Positions 1-11,279 of a DNA stretch of 64,000 nucleotides are shown here, one piece after another. Every line of letters begins with the position of its first letter. Positions within the stretch are counted from its first letter, which is position 1. The stretch is from the NCBI GenBank assembly GCA_000827265.1, contig KN834764.1, positions 405,041 to 469,040 on the forward strand. Reading direction: 5' to 3'. Made by a program: the position numbers and the translations under genes. The stretch is from Collybiopsis luxurians FD-317 M1. Taxonomy: Eukaryota; Basidiomycota; Agaricomycetes; Agaricales; Omphalotaceae. The notes under the pieces are model-generated. The model saw nothing but the letters and a program-made list of their open reading frames with translations. It did no database searches and was not told the origin of the DNA.

Positions 1-164
1 ATTATAGTTGGAAAAATATGGTAAAATATAGGAAAAATCACGCAATAAATTACGTAATTAACGGCGCCTTTTACCCGTGGGAAAGTCGCTGTGATATTGA
101 TTATTTCACTATATCTTTTACTACCTTAATATTTATTATTTAACAATGGAAAAAAATATTATAA

Positions 165-887
165 TTCAAGGGAAAAATTAGTTATATTGCTAGGCCTTTT
201 ACAGATAATAAATACTGGACTGCTGGGGGTGTGGACAATTTGATTTGTGCAACCAATGCAGCTCATTCTCGTGGAGGAAATTCTGGTTTCGGGATGTATA
301 ATCCTATGGCCCCATCGAATCCTCAAAACTCTAACCCGCAACAAGGATCCAATAGTAATAACCCCCAACAGGCAGGGGGTCAACAAGGTAGGAATCAAGG
401 TAATTGGACCACTCGACAAAGAGGAGCTGCAGCTTGGGACAGTAATGTAAATTCGGACAATATTAGTGGTACAGTATATGGACAATCTGAAGACTTTGCA
501 AGTGCCTCAAGTCAAAATGGAAATAGTGGAGAAAGCTTAGAAAATCAGGGAGAAAACAACGGAGTCTCGAAAAACCCAGGAGATGAAGAATTCCTACGGG
601 CAATTTGAGCTGCCAGGACCCCTGAGCAAGTTGAAGAGTTCCGTTGACATCGTAAACTGGGACTCTGCTATAATTGTGGTGGATCAGATCATATTGGTAA
701 AGATTGCAAGAATAGGGAGAATTGGGACCCTCCAAAAAATGGAACTTCAAGTATAAACAATCAACGAAGTGACCAGTTGAGGGCTGCAACCTTTACTCTA
801 GAAGGGGACCCGCCTAACGACGAGATTTGGAATGTCGAGATAGAAATTGACTCGGGAAAAGCGGAGGGGATTCCAGAGACACACTGA
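165..887 (+). pseudogene. Gag C-terminal part with CCHC zinc knuckle
   Basis: A frame runs from about 165 to TGA 885-887 and contains a Gln/Asn/Gly/Ser-rich linker followed by a zinc knuckle CYNCGGSDHIGKDC (666-707; C-x2-C-x4-H-x4-C), the nucleic-acid-binding signature of nucleocapsid. Two TGA codons (606-608 and 645-647) interrupt it, both readable as former CGA arginine codons. The TGA at 885-887 lies 25 nt after the frameshift heptamer and may be the natural gag stop. The first 165 bases are AT-rich with no recognisable gag, so the N-terminal half is missing, replaced or intron-like. Position and knuckle make the call firm. The start is unknown. Confidence 0.8.
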
Positions 888-917
888 GAGCAGCCTGGAA
901 TCCAAAAAACCCTGCTC
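854..917 (+). promoter_or_regulatory. Candidate -1 ribosomal frameshift signal at gag-pol junction
   Basis: The heptamer GGGAAAA (854-860) fits X XXY YYZ in gag phase (codons GGA 855-857 and AAA 858-860). Slipping back one base enters the pol frame at 860, which is open from there through the protease. The gag stop follows at 885-887. GAGCAG (888-893) can pair with CTGCTC (912-917), giving a 6-bp hairpin downstream. Its 27-nt distance from the heptamer is longer than the usual 5-9 nt, so the stimulatory structure is uncertain. Confidence 0.55.
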
Positions 918-3900
918 AAGCAGTCTGTTGTGGGGCAGTAATAGAAAAAACATCCCCAGCTCATCTCTCGTCTCACTCTAACAACTCATTTCTCATCTCG
1001 ACATGTTTCCCTTTCTCCGATTCCGAAAATCTAAGCTATAATACTCTTATTGATTCGGGCGCGACTTGTTCTTTTATCAATAAAAACCTTGCAGAAAAAT
1101 TCCCAAAAAATATCTCCAATTTAGATACTCCAATTCCACTTGAACTATTCAATGGTCAACCAACTTCGGCAGGGGATATAACAAAAATCTTTAAAGATAC
1201 TATCAGCTTCGCCAACGGTTCAATTCAAACAGTCAAATTCCTAATAACCCAACTACACCCAATGGCTCCTATCGTGTTAGGCTTACCATGGCTCAAAGAA
1301 TTCAATCCTGAAATAAATTGGAAGGATTTGACTTTGACATTCCAAGGAAGAGAATGAATTTCAGCTTCACTAGTTGATTTGTTCACTGGTACATGGAACT
1401 TGAATACTAGCGAGATGCAGGATACCTCAGTCCCTGACTCAAAACACGAATCAGCTTATAAAGAACAAGAAAATGTGGATGTAGACTCGTCAGTTTTGGA
1501 ATTCAATGAATGGTTGCTTTATACGAATTGGGCTCATGATTATGACAAGGATCTCGAAAAATGGAAAAATAAATACAATATAGGGGACAATGGAAGTGGA
1601 TACTCTGAGAAAGCATTGAAAGCTTGGGCAGAAAGGACTGACAAAAGAAGTTCAAAACTGCCAGCATACAAGCAGAAACGGAGGTGGATATATAAACGAG
1701 TCAGAAAATTGCATCAGGATTCTATCCCACAAGGCCTGCCGACAAGGGTATTAAATATCTCGAAAACCTCTGCACTCCAACAATGGAGAAAACATACAAA
1801 ATGAGGGATGAAGATAGGAAAACCCGAAAAGGTTGAAAGGAGAATGGGTCCAAACCTCCCAGGCAAGGCAGTAAGTCTCATCAGTGCAGCTGCAATGGAC
1901 ACTATAATATGAGATGGGACACCTGCCTATTTCCTGCATATCACCACAGTCTCGAATCAAGTGAATAATGATGATACCACTAATACAGAAAAATCTGCAA
2001 CTCACAAGTTGATTCGAGGAAATAGGGAAGCTACAGAAAAACTTCTGACAGAAGCAGAGACTGGAGAATCTCAAAAAGATGAAGAAGAGATACTCAAACA
2101 TGTTCCTGAGAAGTATCGAGACTTCTTGGATGTGTTCTCCCCAGGAGAAGCAAAGGTCTTACCTCCACACTGTCCGTACAATTTAAAAATTGAGACGGAA
2201 GGAGACTCAGCCCCTCCCTTTGGGAAACTCTATAACATGTCGGAAATGGAGCTAAAAGCCCTAAAAGACTACATCGATGATATGCTAGGGAAAGGGTTTA
2301 TTAGAGCCTCCAACTCGCCTGCTGGGGCTCCAGTTCTATTTGTAAAAAAGAAGGACAGAAGCCTAAGGCTTTGTGTTGACTATCGGGCCTTAAATCAAAT
2401 CACAAGGAAGAATAGGTATCCCTTACCCCTTATAGGCCCACTTGTCGACCAACTACGAAAGGCAAAATATTTTACGAAACTCAATTTGAGAGCAGGATAT
2501 AACAATGTCTGAATAGCGGAAGGCCACAAGTGGAAAACAGCATTTTGTACGTGATACGGATCCTACAAAATGTTGGTCATGCCTTTCGGGTTAACAAACG
2601 CCCCTTCAGCTTTCCAATTTTTTATGAACGACATTTTCCATGATTTACTGGATGTATGCATGGTTATTTACTTGGACGACATTCTCATTTATTTGGATGA
2701 CAAAAAAACCCATGAGGAACAAGTCCGAAAGGTACTACAAAGGCTACGAGACAACCACCTACATGCAAAACTGGAAAAATGCAGTTTCGATACTGACACA
2801 GTTGAATATTTGGGGGTAATAATAAATCCCAACGGGGTGTCGATGGATCAGTCCAAAGTCAAAGCCATAACATCTTGGCCAGTTCCACGGAATATAAAAG
2901 AACTGCAGTCATTCTTGGGTTTTGCAAATTTCTATTGCAGATTTATTGACAACTATAGTGGCATAATGAAAGCCCTAACGTCACTACTGCGAAAGGATGC
3001 CATTTGGAATTGGGACGAGTCATGTCAAAGGTGTTTTGATTTATTAAAAGATGCCTTTACACATGCCCCGGTGCTATGACATTTTGACCCAGAACTTCTG
3101 ATTATTCTGGAATGTGACACATCGGATTGGGCAATAGCGGGAATATTGTCTCAGCTGGATCCGAAAACTGGAGAAATACATCCGATTGCTTTTCATACTA
3201 GGTCCATGATACCAGCGGAAATAAATTACAATATTTATGACAAGGAGCTACTGGCTATTGTGGAATGTTTTAAAGTTTGGAGAGCCTATTGTGACAGTTC
3301 GAGATTCCAAATCCAAGTTTATTCCGATCACAATAACCTGCAGTGGTTTATGACTACCAAACAGCTGTCGGTGAGACAAGCAAGGTGGTCAGAAGCCTTA
3401 TCAGGATTCGACTTCCGAATCAACTATAGACCTGGAACTTTGGGAGCAAAACCAGATGCTTTGATGAGACGAGCAGATGTATACCCAAAGAAAGGAATTG
3501 ATAGGGACTCTGCTAGAGCAGGAAGAGAGCAAATATTGATTCCTCCAGAACAACTCAATGCAGCATTGCTTTTGAATGAGGATTTGTTATTAGAACAGAT
3601 TCAAAAGGCGGAACAAGACAAATTCATGCAAGACACCATAAAGCAGATTCAAGAAGGGAAGATTAAAAATGTGGTATTCGAAAACAGGTTACTTAAATGA
3701 CAAGGTCATATATATGTCCCTAATGACACAAACCTTTGATGAGATGTACTATCTGCCTATCACAATCACGCACTCAGAGGACATCCGGGCAAGAAGAAAA
3801 CAAAAAAGATACTCAATCAGTTGTTCTTTTGGAAAGGAAGCAGCAAGGACGTACATCACTACGTACAAAGCTGCCATACTTGTATAAGATCCAAGGCTAG

Positions 3901-5110
3901 AAGAACTCTCCAATATGGGAATCTGAAACCTCTACCCATTGGGCAAAGACCCTGGAGCTCAATTTTGATGGACCATATAGTTCAACTCCCGAAAGCAGGA
4001 AAGGAACAATTTGATGCAATCCTAGTAATAGTAGATTGGCTCACAAAACAAGCCATCTATATTCCCTGTCACACGACAGACACTGCAAAGGATTTTGCAA
4101 GACTATTCCTCGAAAATGTATTCTCGAAACATGGGCTACCAGTGGATATCGTCTTGGATCGGGGAAGCTTGTTCATCTCCCAGTTTTGGAAGGAATTGTG
4201 TAAGATACTTGGTATCGAGTCTCATCTCTCGACGGCATATCACCCTCAAATGGATGGGCAGACAGAGAGAACTAATCAAAGCCTCGAAGGATACCTAAGA
4301 ATCTATACGTCTTATGACCAAGACGACTGGGATGCCTTATTACCTATTGCAGAATTCGTATACAACAACACTCCCCATTCAACTACAGGATTAACACCCT
4401 TCTTTGCGAATAAAGGATACCATCTGAAACTTTCAATTAACCTATCAAAGGTGAATGACTTGGAAGCAAACCAGTATGCTACCGAATTAAAAGAAATACA
4501 CAAATATTTGAAACAACAAATATACGAAGCGAACGAGGCAGCAGTGAATCAGTTCAATCGCCACCATGCTGGAAATCCCAATTGGAAAAAGGGCAACCAA
4601 GTCTGGCTGGACATGGGTAACATCCGAACAAGAAGACCTACCAAGAAATTGGATCACAAGTGGACAGGACCCTATATGATACTCGATAAAATAGGATCTC
4701 ATGCGTATCGACTCGAGTTACCGGGGGACCTACAATGAATCCACAATGTATTCCATGTCGATAGACTAAAACCCCACCACACCAATCCTTTCCAGCGAGT
4801 CGTATCGCCACCTCCACCAATCTTCATTAAAGGGGAACCGGAATATGAAGTCGAGTTGATAAAAGACAGTCATCCAACGGGAGAAATGGACAGAGGAATC
4901 CAGTACTTGATCAAATGGAAAGGGTATGATGAGGAGTCCTGGATTCCCTGGAAAGGTATGGTAGGAAGTATTGATTTGATTCACAAGTGGGAGAAAGCAC
5001 ATCCGAGGAAACGAAAGTTACCTCTCAAGCTCCTCAAAGAACTTGAAAGCCTAGCCCTGTGAGATGAGGAGGAAAGGGAGTTGAGACAAGCAGCTGAAGC
5101 TGTCATTTAA
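860..5110 (+). pseudogene. Pol polyprotein: protease-RT-RNase H-integrase-chromodomain, multiply stopped
   Basis: One frame runs from 860 to TAA 5108-5110 without a frameshift. Protease: LIDSGAT near 1046-1066, then [26 protein letters not shown], then [12 protein letters not shown] in which the motif A aspartate is Asn (2483-2485), then YLDD in motif C. RNase H starts near 3110, with DALMRR at its end. Integrase: HHCC finger (HNH...CHTC), catalytic MDHI, VLDRGS and the Glu of GQTERTNQ, so the D,D,E triad is kept. The chromodomain (4830-5000) has YLIKWKGYDEESWIPW. Internal stops, all TGA, lie at 1355, 1802, 1910, 2510, 2552, 3077, 3698, 3737, 3740, 4736 and 5060. Chromodomains direct integration to heterochromatin in related elements. 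This copy cannot transpose by itself. Confidence 0.93.
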
Positions 5111-5148
5111 CCGAGAGAAATGACTCTCAAAATCGAAACCTCAACCTT

Positions 5149-5161
5149 AAAGGGGGGGTAA
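5149..5161 (+). other. Internal polypurine-tract-like G run just after pol
   Basis: AAAGGGGGGGTAA lies about 40 bases after the pol TAA and resembles the tract directly before the 3' LTR (GGGGGGGGTAA, 8677-8687). It may be a central polypurine tract or the relic of an ancestral 3' end from before the antisense region was acquired. Confidence 0.4.
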
Positions 5162-5315
5162 AAGCAATACTTCAAGTTTTCGTTTCCAATTTCTCGACAT
5201 GTTTCTCTCTATTATTATCAAAAATCATAACAAATTCATAATTCCATTTCAGGAAATAAAGCATACAGTGGGCATAGATTGGGATATACAGGTACAGAAG
5301 GCTGGAACGGAAGGA

Positions 5316-6259
5316 CTAGTCAAAGGACGACTCACTTAATTCATCATGTTCAGCTCGAATGTCGAAAGGGATTCCAAATACTTCCTCCAGTTCCCGGGCA
5401 TATAAATCTTCAACATGCTCGATCTCCATCTGCTCCCGTATATCCTGCAAGGACAGAGCCATATGGAGGCTGGGATCTGCCAATTCATCTTCATTCTTCT
5501 CAACCAACAAATAGGTCAAAGGATCCTCCCCGGTGCAAACAAAGTAGGCATTAGGGTGACCAGATGAAAAGATCACTACAGGAGATGTATTGCGAGTCTT
5601 GACAAGAGTACTGGGAAGGGAAGTGGTATCAAGAGAAGGAATGAAATTGGATAGGGAATCGGGAGTGGAGTCACTCTTCGTCTCAAAAAGAAAGGATTCA
5701 GATGAAGGACCACCCCATACGTCCATAGGGGCAACAGTGCTAGTAGTTACTGGTTCCAAGGGCAGATCTCCAATATTCAAGAGACAACAAAGCTCCTCGT
5801 AAATGCCATGAAATCGAGATAATTCAACTCCACGCCCCTGGGCCAAAGCTTCAGCAGCCAGTTGGAGGTTGTGGGACTCGACGAGAGAGTCTCGCAACTC
5901 CTTAATAACCCGATCTTGCTCCTTAATGGTCACCTCAGCAGTTTTGTGAAGATATCTGGCTTCCTGGGCGACTCACTAGGAAGGATCAGTGAGCCAGGGA
6001 AACCCTACGACAAGTCGAAAAGACATACAGACGACTCGAGCATCTTATCTTCAAATTCCTGCATGGTTCGACTCAAGAGTTCTTGCAACTCGTGGATCTC
6101 ATCAGATTGACCCTCGACAACCCTCTGCAGTTGCCCAAACTCACAACGAGCTTGGTTCACAAGGACGTCCTGATCAGATACAACTTGAGAAATACTCTCA
6201 GCAGCATCAGCGAGATGATCTAGGAATGAAGCAGAGTCAAAGGGAGAAGGGGAAGCCAT
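5316..6259 (-). pseudogene. Antisense gene B inside the retrotransposon: coiled-coil/acidic protein
   Basis: Exon 1 is 6259-6029 (start MASPSPFDSASFLDHLADAA). A 53-nt intron (GTATGT...CCTAG, 5976-6028) precedes exon 2 (5975-5316). The product would be about 296 aa. Its N-terminal half is heptad-rich (VVEGQSDEIHELQELL and EQDRVIKELRDSL), suggesting a coiled coil. The C-terminal half is acidic (EQMEIEHVEDLYARELEEVF). The first codon of exon 2 is TGA where CGA would restore the frame, the same decay seen in pol. A TATA-like ATAAAAGG lies about 55 bp upstream (6311-6318 on the complement). No known family was recognised. Because it is antisense, its intron would not be spliced from the element's genomic RNA. 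Confidence 0.6.
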
Positions 6260-6560
6260 GACAAGGGAGGATCTTGAAATGAGGATAGAAAAATAGTCTC
6301 AAAAAAGTATCCTTTTATCGAGACAAGGATGCCCGATACGAACCTAATAAGGGACAAAACGTGCAGCCACATGCATATGCCTCATGGAAATTTTTGAATA
6401 CTTCAATTCTCAGGAGATATCTTATTTCGAACCCGGGGCAACTTCTTATTTCACACAAAGGAGGGGCCCAAAAAAGAAAAAGATTTAATTTAGGAAGAGA
6501 AATACAAAAAATTCAGAATAAGGATCTATCTAGATACAAGAAGTTTACAAGCCAAAAGTC

Positions 6561-8491
6561 CTACGAACTACTAGAAGAAGGTTTTGAAGGCGAGGCAGCA
6601 GCAAACTGCCCTCGGACTGACTCAAAAAGCTGCCGAAGCTGGGTGAGTTCTTCATCTCGTGACTCCGACTCTTCTGCTGCGACTCAACGGGCCTCTTCAC
6701 TGGCAGCCAATTTCTTCTTCAACTCCTCTATCTCGCCATCCCAAGCTTCCATTGCTCCCCTTAGTTGTTGAACCTCCTATAAGATACCCTATCAAAACAC
6801 TAAAACAGCCGAAAGAGAAGAAGGGAACTTACCGTCGACTGAACGTCACCCGTGAAATGTCGAACAAAGGATTTGAGTCGAGTCAGCTCTTCATCCTTAT
6901 CCTTCAACTGCGAGTCATGCAAGATCACTTGTTCCTGCAGACAGAGATTCTTGGCCTCCAAACAATCTGACTTCTGCAACAAGGCTTGATATTCCTGATA
7001 CGCTCGGAGGAGCTCATCTTGCTGAGCATCAACAATATTGGCAGAAGACAAGTTGATCATCGAGAGGGACTCGACGAACTGGGTTAACCCGCTATTTGAA
7101 AACAGGGCGGGAGGTTCAGAAGAGGGATGATTCTATAAAGGGAATGTCGAAACAATTAGCAATACAATGAAAAACTGGAAATAAAGAAGTTACGCACCAG
7201 TTGCTCCTCGAGTTCATTAAAAACACCTTGAACCATCCCATCTGCCAATGCCCAGAGATCTTGCTCTAATATCTTCTTACCAGGACCAGACAATAATTCA
7301 GCAATCCGTGTAATGACGCGCTCAATCGCAGTTCATATCACTGAAACAGGAATTAGTTAGAATGGCGACATGAATGGAAGAATAGTGAAACTCACTTTCG
7401 TCCTGAGTAGTGGAAGAGTTGTCAGAAGGGTCTCGCTTAACGAGAGGTTTGAAAAACCAGGTTTTCAAACCAGAAACCTCGCAATAGGACCGGTTGTCAA
7501 TGGCCTTCCAGACAGGGGCAGGAGTTGTTGGAACAGGAACAGGGGGAGGTGGAACTTCTTTGGGATAGTCCAAGGTCATGGCGTCCAGCTCTTCCGGAGC
7601 TCCCATCTCCACGTCGACATCTGCGGTGTCACAAACGACCTCCTTCCCCTTGCGAGATGAAGTCAGAACAATTGGTTCGCGACTCAGCTCCCCTAGATGC
7701 ACCCTTTCCTCTCGAAGGAGCTGACTCTTTTGAAATGCATTTGAAGAAACGACTAGAAGATAATGAGTAATGATAATAACCCTAGACTCATCGAACTCAC
7801 CAGCTTTCCTTTTTCCTTCTGGAGTCCTCGGCCTGTCTGACGATAAACCCAACTCTTCTGGATGACTACAGTAGTAAGGGGTTTTTTGCAACCCCGCCGT
7901 CAAGGCATTCCATTCTTCACCCCGAATAGGAAACAGCCCTCAACTTGACACGATACAATAAGCGACGATGAGGGGGAGCTTAGCGAGGATGTGGAATTGA
8001 AGGAGACAAAAGATACTCTTGAAGGAACAAAACTTCTTACTAGAAGGATAGTTCGCTTTGCAAGTACCACACGATAAAGAGTTTGGGTGAAGGGAGCACA
8101 AGGAGTGAAGATTATGCGACTCGCAATATTCGCAAGATGGATAGCTCCTGAAAATATTCCTCCACTCTTCGACATCTACCCTATCCAAAACCTTGGGACT
8201 TGAGTTGGCCAGATATGCATCTTCATAGATGGGCTGGAGGCCGGTAGGAAGGGAAGTGGGAACTCTGTCTGTTATGGAGATGGAGGAATACCGGAGTCGT
8301 GTGCTGCATTCAAAGGCCACACGCTGCATTTTCTTGGCTGTTGGGGGAGCTGAAGGAAGAGCATTGGAGAAGGGAACCACAGAGGCCGATTGGAGAGGCT
8401 GCAGAACCCTGAGGATCAGTCGGGGCTTCGACCCTCCTGAATTACTTGAAGACGCAATAGGTTGGTCGGGGAACGTTTGAGAGGACGACAT
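6561..8491 (-). pseudogene. Antisense gene A inside the retrotransposon: Cys-rich and coiled-coil protein
   Basis: The start is MSSSQTFPDQPIASSS at 8491 and TAG is at 6563-6561. An N-terminal Ser/Pro-rich part leads to a Cys cluster (CEYC, then HSLCSLH, then CGTC and KFCSF) resembling a small zinc module. Proline-rich and helical parts follow (IERVITRIAELLSGPGKK, then AYQEYQALLQKSDCLEAKN), ending in a coiled coil near EEIEELKKKLAASEEAR. Introns with GT-AG ends are at 7753-7800, 7341-7395, 7133-7197 and 6778-6831. A further one near 7910-8010 has uncertain borders. Frame continues across the mapped introns. At least two codons are TGA in place of likely CGA. A TATA box sits 50 bp upstream. Function unknown; a DNA-binding or Gag-associated accessory role is only a guess. 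Confidence 0.6.
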
Positions 8492-8539
8492 AGTGGTAAG
8501 AGAAAGAGAGGAAATTGACTCAAAAACCCAGAGTGCCAG

Positions 8540-8546
8540 CTTTATA
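8540..8546 (-). promoter_or_regulatory. TATA box of antisense gene A
   Basis: TATAAAG on the minus strand, about 50 bases before the ATG at 8491. It supports independent antisense transcription from within the element. Confidence 0.5.
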
Positions 8547-8676
8547 AGGCCTTCGGACTTAGAGTTTTCAATTGAAATCTGGCAGCCGGCACATCAAAAC
8601 TCAATCTGACAGTGCAGCAGTCACAACACCGTGTCGCATCAAAAGCTACACGTCCTTTTGAGGGCTCAAGGCCCTT

Positions 8677-8687
8677 GGGGGGGGTAA
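8677..8687 (+). other. Polypurine tract before 3' LTR
   Basis: Eight G residues followed by TAA abut the TGTTA start of the LTR, the expected site of plus-strand priming. Confidence 0.7.
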
Positions 8688-9382
8688 TGTTATGCCCTAC
8701 GCTATTTTTTCCGCTCTTTCCAACCAGTACACTCACCCCACGACTCAATAATAGTCTTACCAATCAATTTGGCTCTCCAAATCCAACACGCATTTTGTGA
8801 GGCGAACTAACCAGTTGCTCATTCCAAACTTCTATTCACAAGACCACATGTCGGCCCACAGAGTATAAAAGCCTTGTACCTACATCTCTCACGATAATGC
8901 TGTTATTACCTGAACTATCTTGATCTGTGTTGTTTCTGTTCTCTTGTTCACTAGTCTATAATATTATTCTGCTTAACACCGAGTTGAGCAAACCCCATTG
9001 ACACTGAGTCACTGGCATATCCACTTCTCACTTGTCAAACCGATCGACAAGACTATTCAACTGCCGTAGCCTCTTGAATATTCCATCTCGTAGGGTAAAC
9101 GGACACTGAGTCACGAACCTTCCGAGTCAACCCTCGTTAATACCGTCTTAACAAGTCCTTTCAATATACAATCTCTAGTTGCACCGAGCTACTAGAATTG
9201 TTATTCGACACTTGAGGATCATTCCTCTATATCAAATACTCAAACTGTACAGGACTCGATCACTTGTCATACGTAGCGACTCCCCATCGCGTACTCTGTC
9301 TCGGCTGTGGTATAATAAATTACTTTCTACTCACTGAACCTGCTACAAGCTTCTAACAACAAAGGTAGTAAAGGTCCTAACA
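8688..9382 (+). repeat. 3' long terminal repeat (695 bp)
   Basis: It begins TGTTATGCCC and ends CCTAACA, giving the TGTTA...TAACA terminal inverted pair of gypsy LTRs. It directly follows the polypurine tract and contains a TATA box (8864-8871). The partner LTR is outside the window, so identity between LTRs, and thus age, cannot be judged. Confidence 0.85.
8864..8871 (+). promoter_or_regulatory. TATA box in LTR
   Basis: TATAAAAG lies 177 bases into the LTR. In the 5' LTR the same site would drive the genomic transcript. Confidence 0.6.
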
Positions 9383-9422
9383 TATAGTACCATATGACTA
9401 CTGTAATTAATAAGTGATCCGA

Positions 9423-9806
9423 TCATAAGAAATGAAACAATGGAAACTGAAACAATGGAACTAAGATAAGATAATAACAAAAAGATAAAGAAAAATAGAA
9501 TTCATAACATAAAGTTGGCATTTCAATAAGATATGCATGTACAAGATCTAATGGATGTTCTGCTTGTTTCTCAGACTGTGGGTAAGATTTGGAGGCAGCC
9601 TTTCCAAGTGCACATCCTTTACATGGCAAATCTTCAGGTGGAATGGAAATTTTAGGAAGACCTTTGACATTATCAGAGGCATTGTGTAACACTATTTTAC
9701 CTGGATGTTTAAAATAGTTGTCCCAAGTGTCATAATCATGAGTCTTTTGAATTGTAGTCCAGAGCCAATGTAATGTATCCAAACCAATCATAGGCTTTAA
9801 AGTCAT
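9423..9806 (-). mobile_element. Ty1/copia fragment (GAG-pre-integrase domain)
   Basis: A 127-aa open stretch contains KHPGKIVLHNASDNVKGLP, then DLPCKGCALGKAASKSYP and HPLDLVHAYLIEMPT. This is the GAG-pre-integrase/HHCC linker that precedes the copia integrase core (H...H, C-x2-C, GK). The expected LVHADLIEMPT has Asp replaced by Tyr. No integrase core or RT is visible next to it. It lies 40 bp from the gypsy LTR in strongly CpG-poor DNA and is an old truncated copy. Confidence 0.7.
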
Positions 9807-10269
9807 AATAATCTTTCAATTAGACTTGAGACGAAAACCAGATTTATCTTCATCAATGGTTGTATAACAACCTGATCAGTTTAATTGACCAATCAAACCC
9901 TATAACAACATATATTGTACCCTAAAACATGTATATGTAAAGATATCGGAGCATAATGAACCCTAGAGTGTAATAAGTACTAAGGTATTGTTCATAGTGC
10001 AATGTGTAAACAGCATGGTATGTAGCATAGATGAGTAAGACAATGAATAGCATAAAAGTAGCTATGAGGGATTTATAATACTCAATCTAATAAGTAATCA
10101 ACTATATACAATTGTGAAACAATATACATGTGTTCATCAGATCAGTGTAAGTACTAAGTATAGTTCTACATGATCCAAAGATACTCATAAGTGTCATATC
10201 ATTTCAACAGTTCTACTAAGTCAAACACTAGTCGTTGTATCCCTGGGTATGTCAGACTGTTGCAGGTCT

Positions 10270-10620
10270 TGCGGAACTTCCACATAACAAGGGGTGGGTC
10301 TGCTAGCATTGACATGCTAGGTGCAGAGATTCCAGTAACTGTCTGCCATTCAAACTGACATGCAATACTCTCGACATAGAGTATAGTACCTCACACAACT
10401 TAGTGTTGCATCAAGTGTACAGGTGTCCTGCATTTGCTTTGAGTTAGCTAACAACTTTGGGTTCATTATAGCTCTCTTACATATTTGTTTCCAATCACAA
10501 AAATGTCTCTTTTGTACAATTGTAGATAGAGTTGCAAAAATTGTGCAATAGTGGGAGTAACTCAACTGCTTAATCATGGCAGGTCAACAACCATGTTCTG
10601 GGCAAAAATATAATCAAAGG
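10270..10620 (+). repeat. Diverged repeat, copy 1
   Basis: It shares in order GGGTGGGTCTGCTAGCA, a stretch like TTCATTATAGCTCT...ACATATTTGT, and CTGGGCAAAAAT with the copy at 11280-11540. It is probably LTR-derived, given the adjacent copia fragment. Borders are approximate. Confidence 0.45.
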
Positions 10621-11279
10621 CTTCACACTCAAGCCAAAATCAGTCCAAAGGCTACTTGGATTAAACAGTAGACTAATGACCATATTGATACTACTCAAAA
10701 TAATACCTACTGTTTAATACTGAAATGTTTCCAAATATTCTATATCAAATCTGATTTCTCTTTAACAGGTTATGGTTTCAAAGTTTCTCTCCAAAGGTTC
10801 ACTTAAAATCTATTTTATATCCAAGTAGGGTAGTCTTTTGTTTGATTTGCTAGTGTTGACTCGAGTCAGAATGTTTGCCTCTGCAACAGATGGCTGAAGC
10901 ATAATCCTGCTCCTGCTTCCACTCCTCAACCATTTTCACAAGTCGAGTACACTTTCTCTGTAAAGGTCTACCTTTATCTGAAAGGTTTCCCTCATCTTTA
11001 TGGTAGTCCTTGATTCATTCAGCTAAAGGTTTTTTTCTCTGTTAGAACATATTCCATTAAATCCAAAGAGATCTGTAACTTTAATTTGTTCCGAGATTTG
11101 ATATCACCATTGGAATATCTCTTTTCAATTAGGTTCTGCAAGGCCGATGGCAGATCTCTCCTCGGCATCACAATTCCGGTACCTTAGTTGTCCGGGCCGT
11201 CGGCTAGGCTAAACTCTTCTCTCAGTCAATAGTAAACTGTTCGAGTTGGAACAATCCCTGAGTATACCAACAATACACT

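Larger units (their letters stand above)
1..9382 (+). mobile_element. Ty3/gypsy (chromovirus-type) LTR retrotransposon, 5' end outside window
   Basis: The order on the plus strand is gag zinc knuckle (666-707), aspartic protease (DSGAT at 1052-1066), reverse transcriptase, RNase H, HHCC integrase and C-terminal chromodomain, which is the Ty3/gypsy order. A 695-bp LTR (8688-9382) closes the element. The 5' LTR and start of gag lie left of the window. Between pol and the 3' LTR are about 3.2 kb holding two antisense genes. The five bases after the LTR (TATAG) are a candidate target-site duplication, but its partner is not visible. Many in-frame TGA codons and a mutated RT active site show this copy is dead. 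Confidence 0.93.

Noticed and set aside
1..165. 5' LTR of the gypsy element at the window edge
   Set aside because: No TGTTATGCCC start, TATA box or CCTAACA end as in the 3' LTR; the segment is only AT-rich.
606..5062. TGA reassigned to an amino acid
   Set aside because: TGA ends normal genes here (GH54, HMGN-neighbour F-box family members) and the TGA codons concentrate in transposon DNA, so CpG decay explains them.
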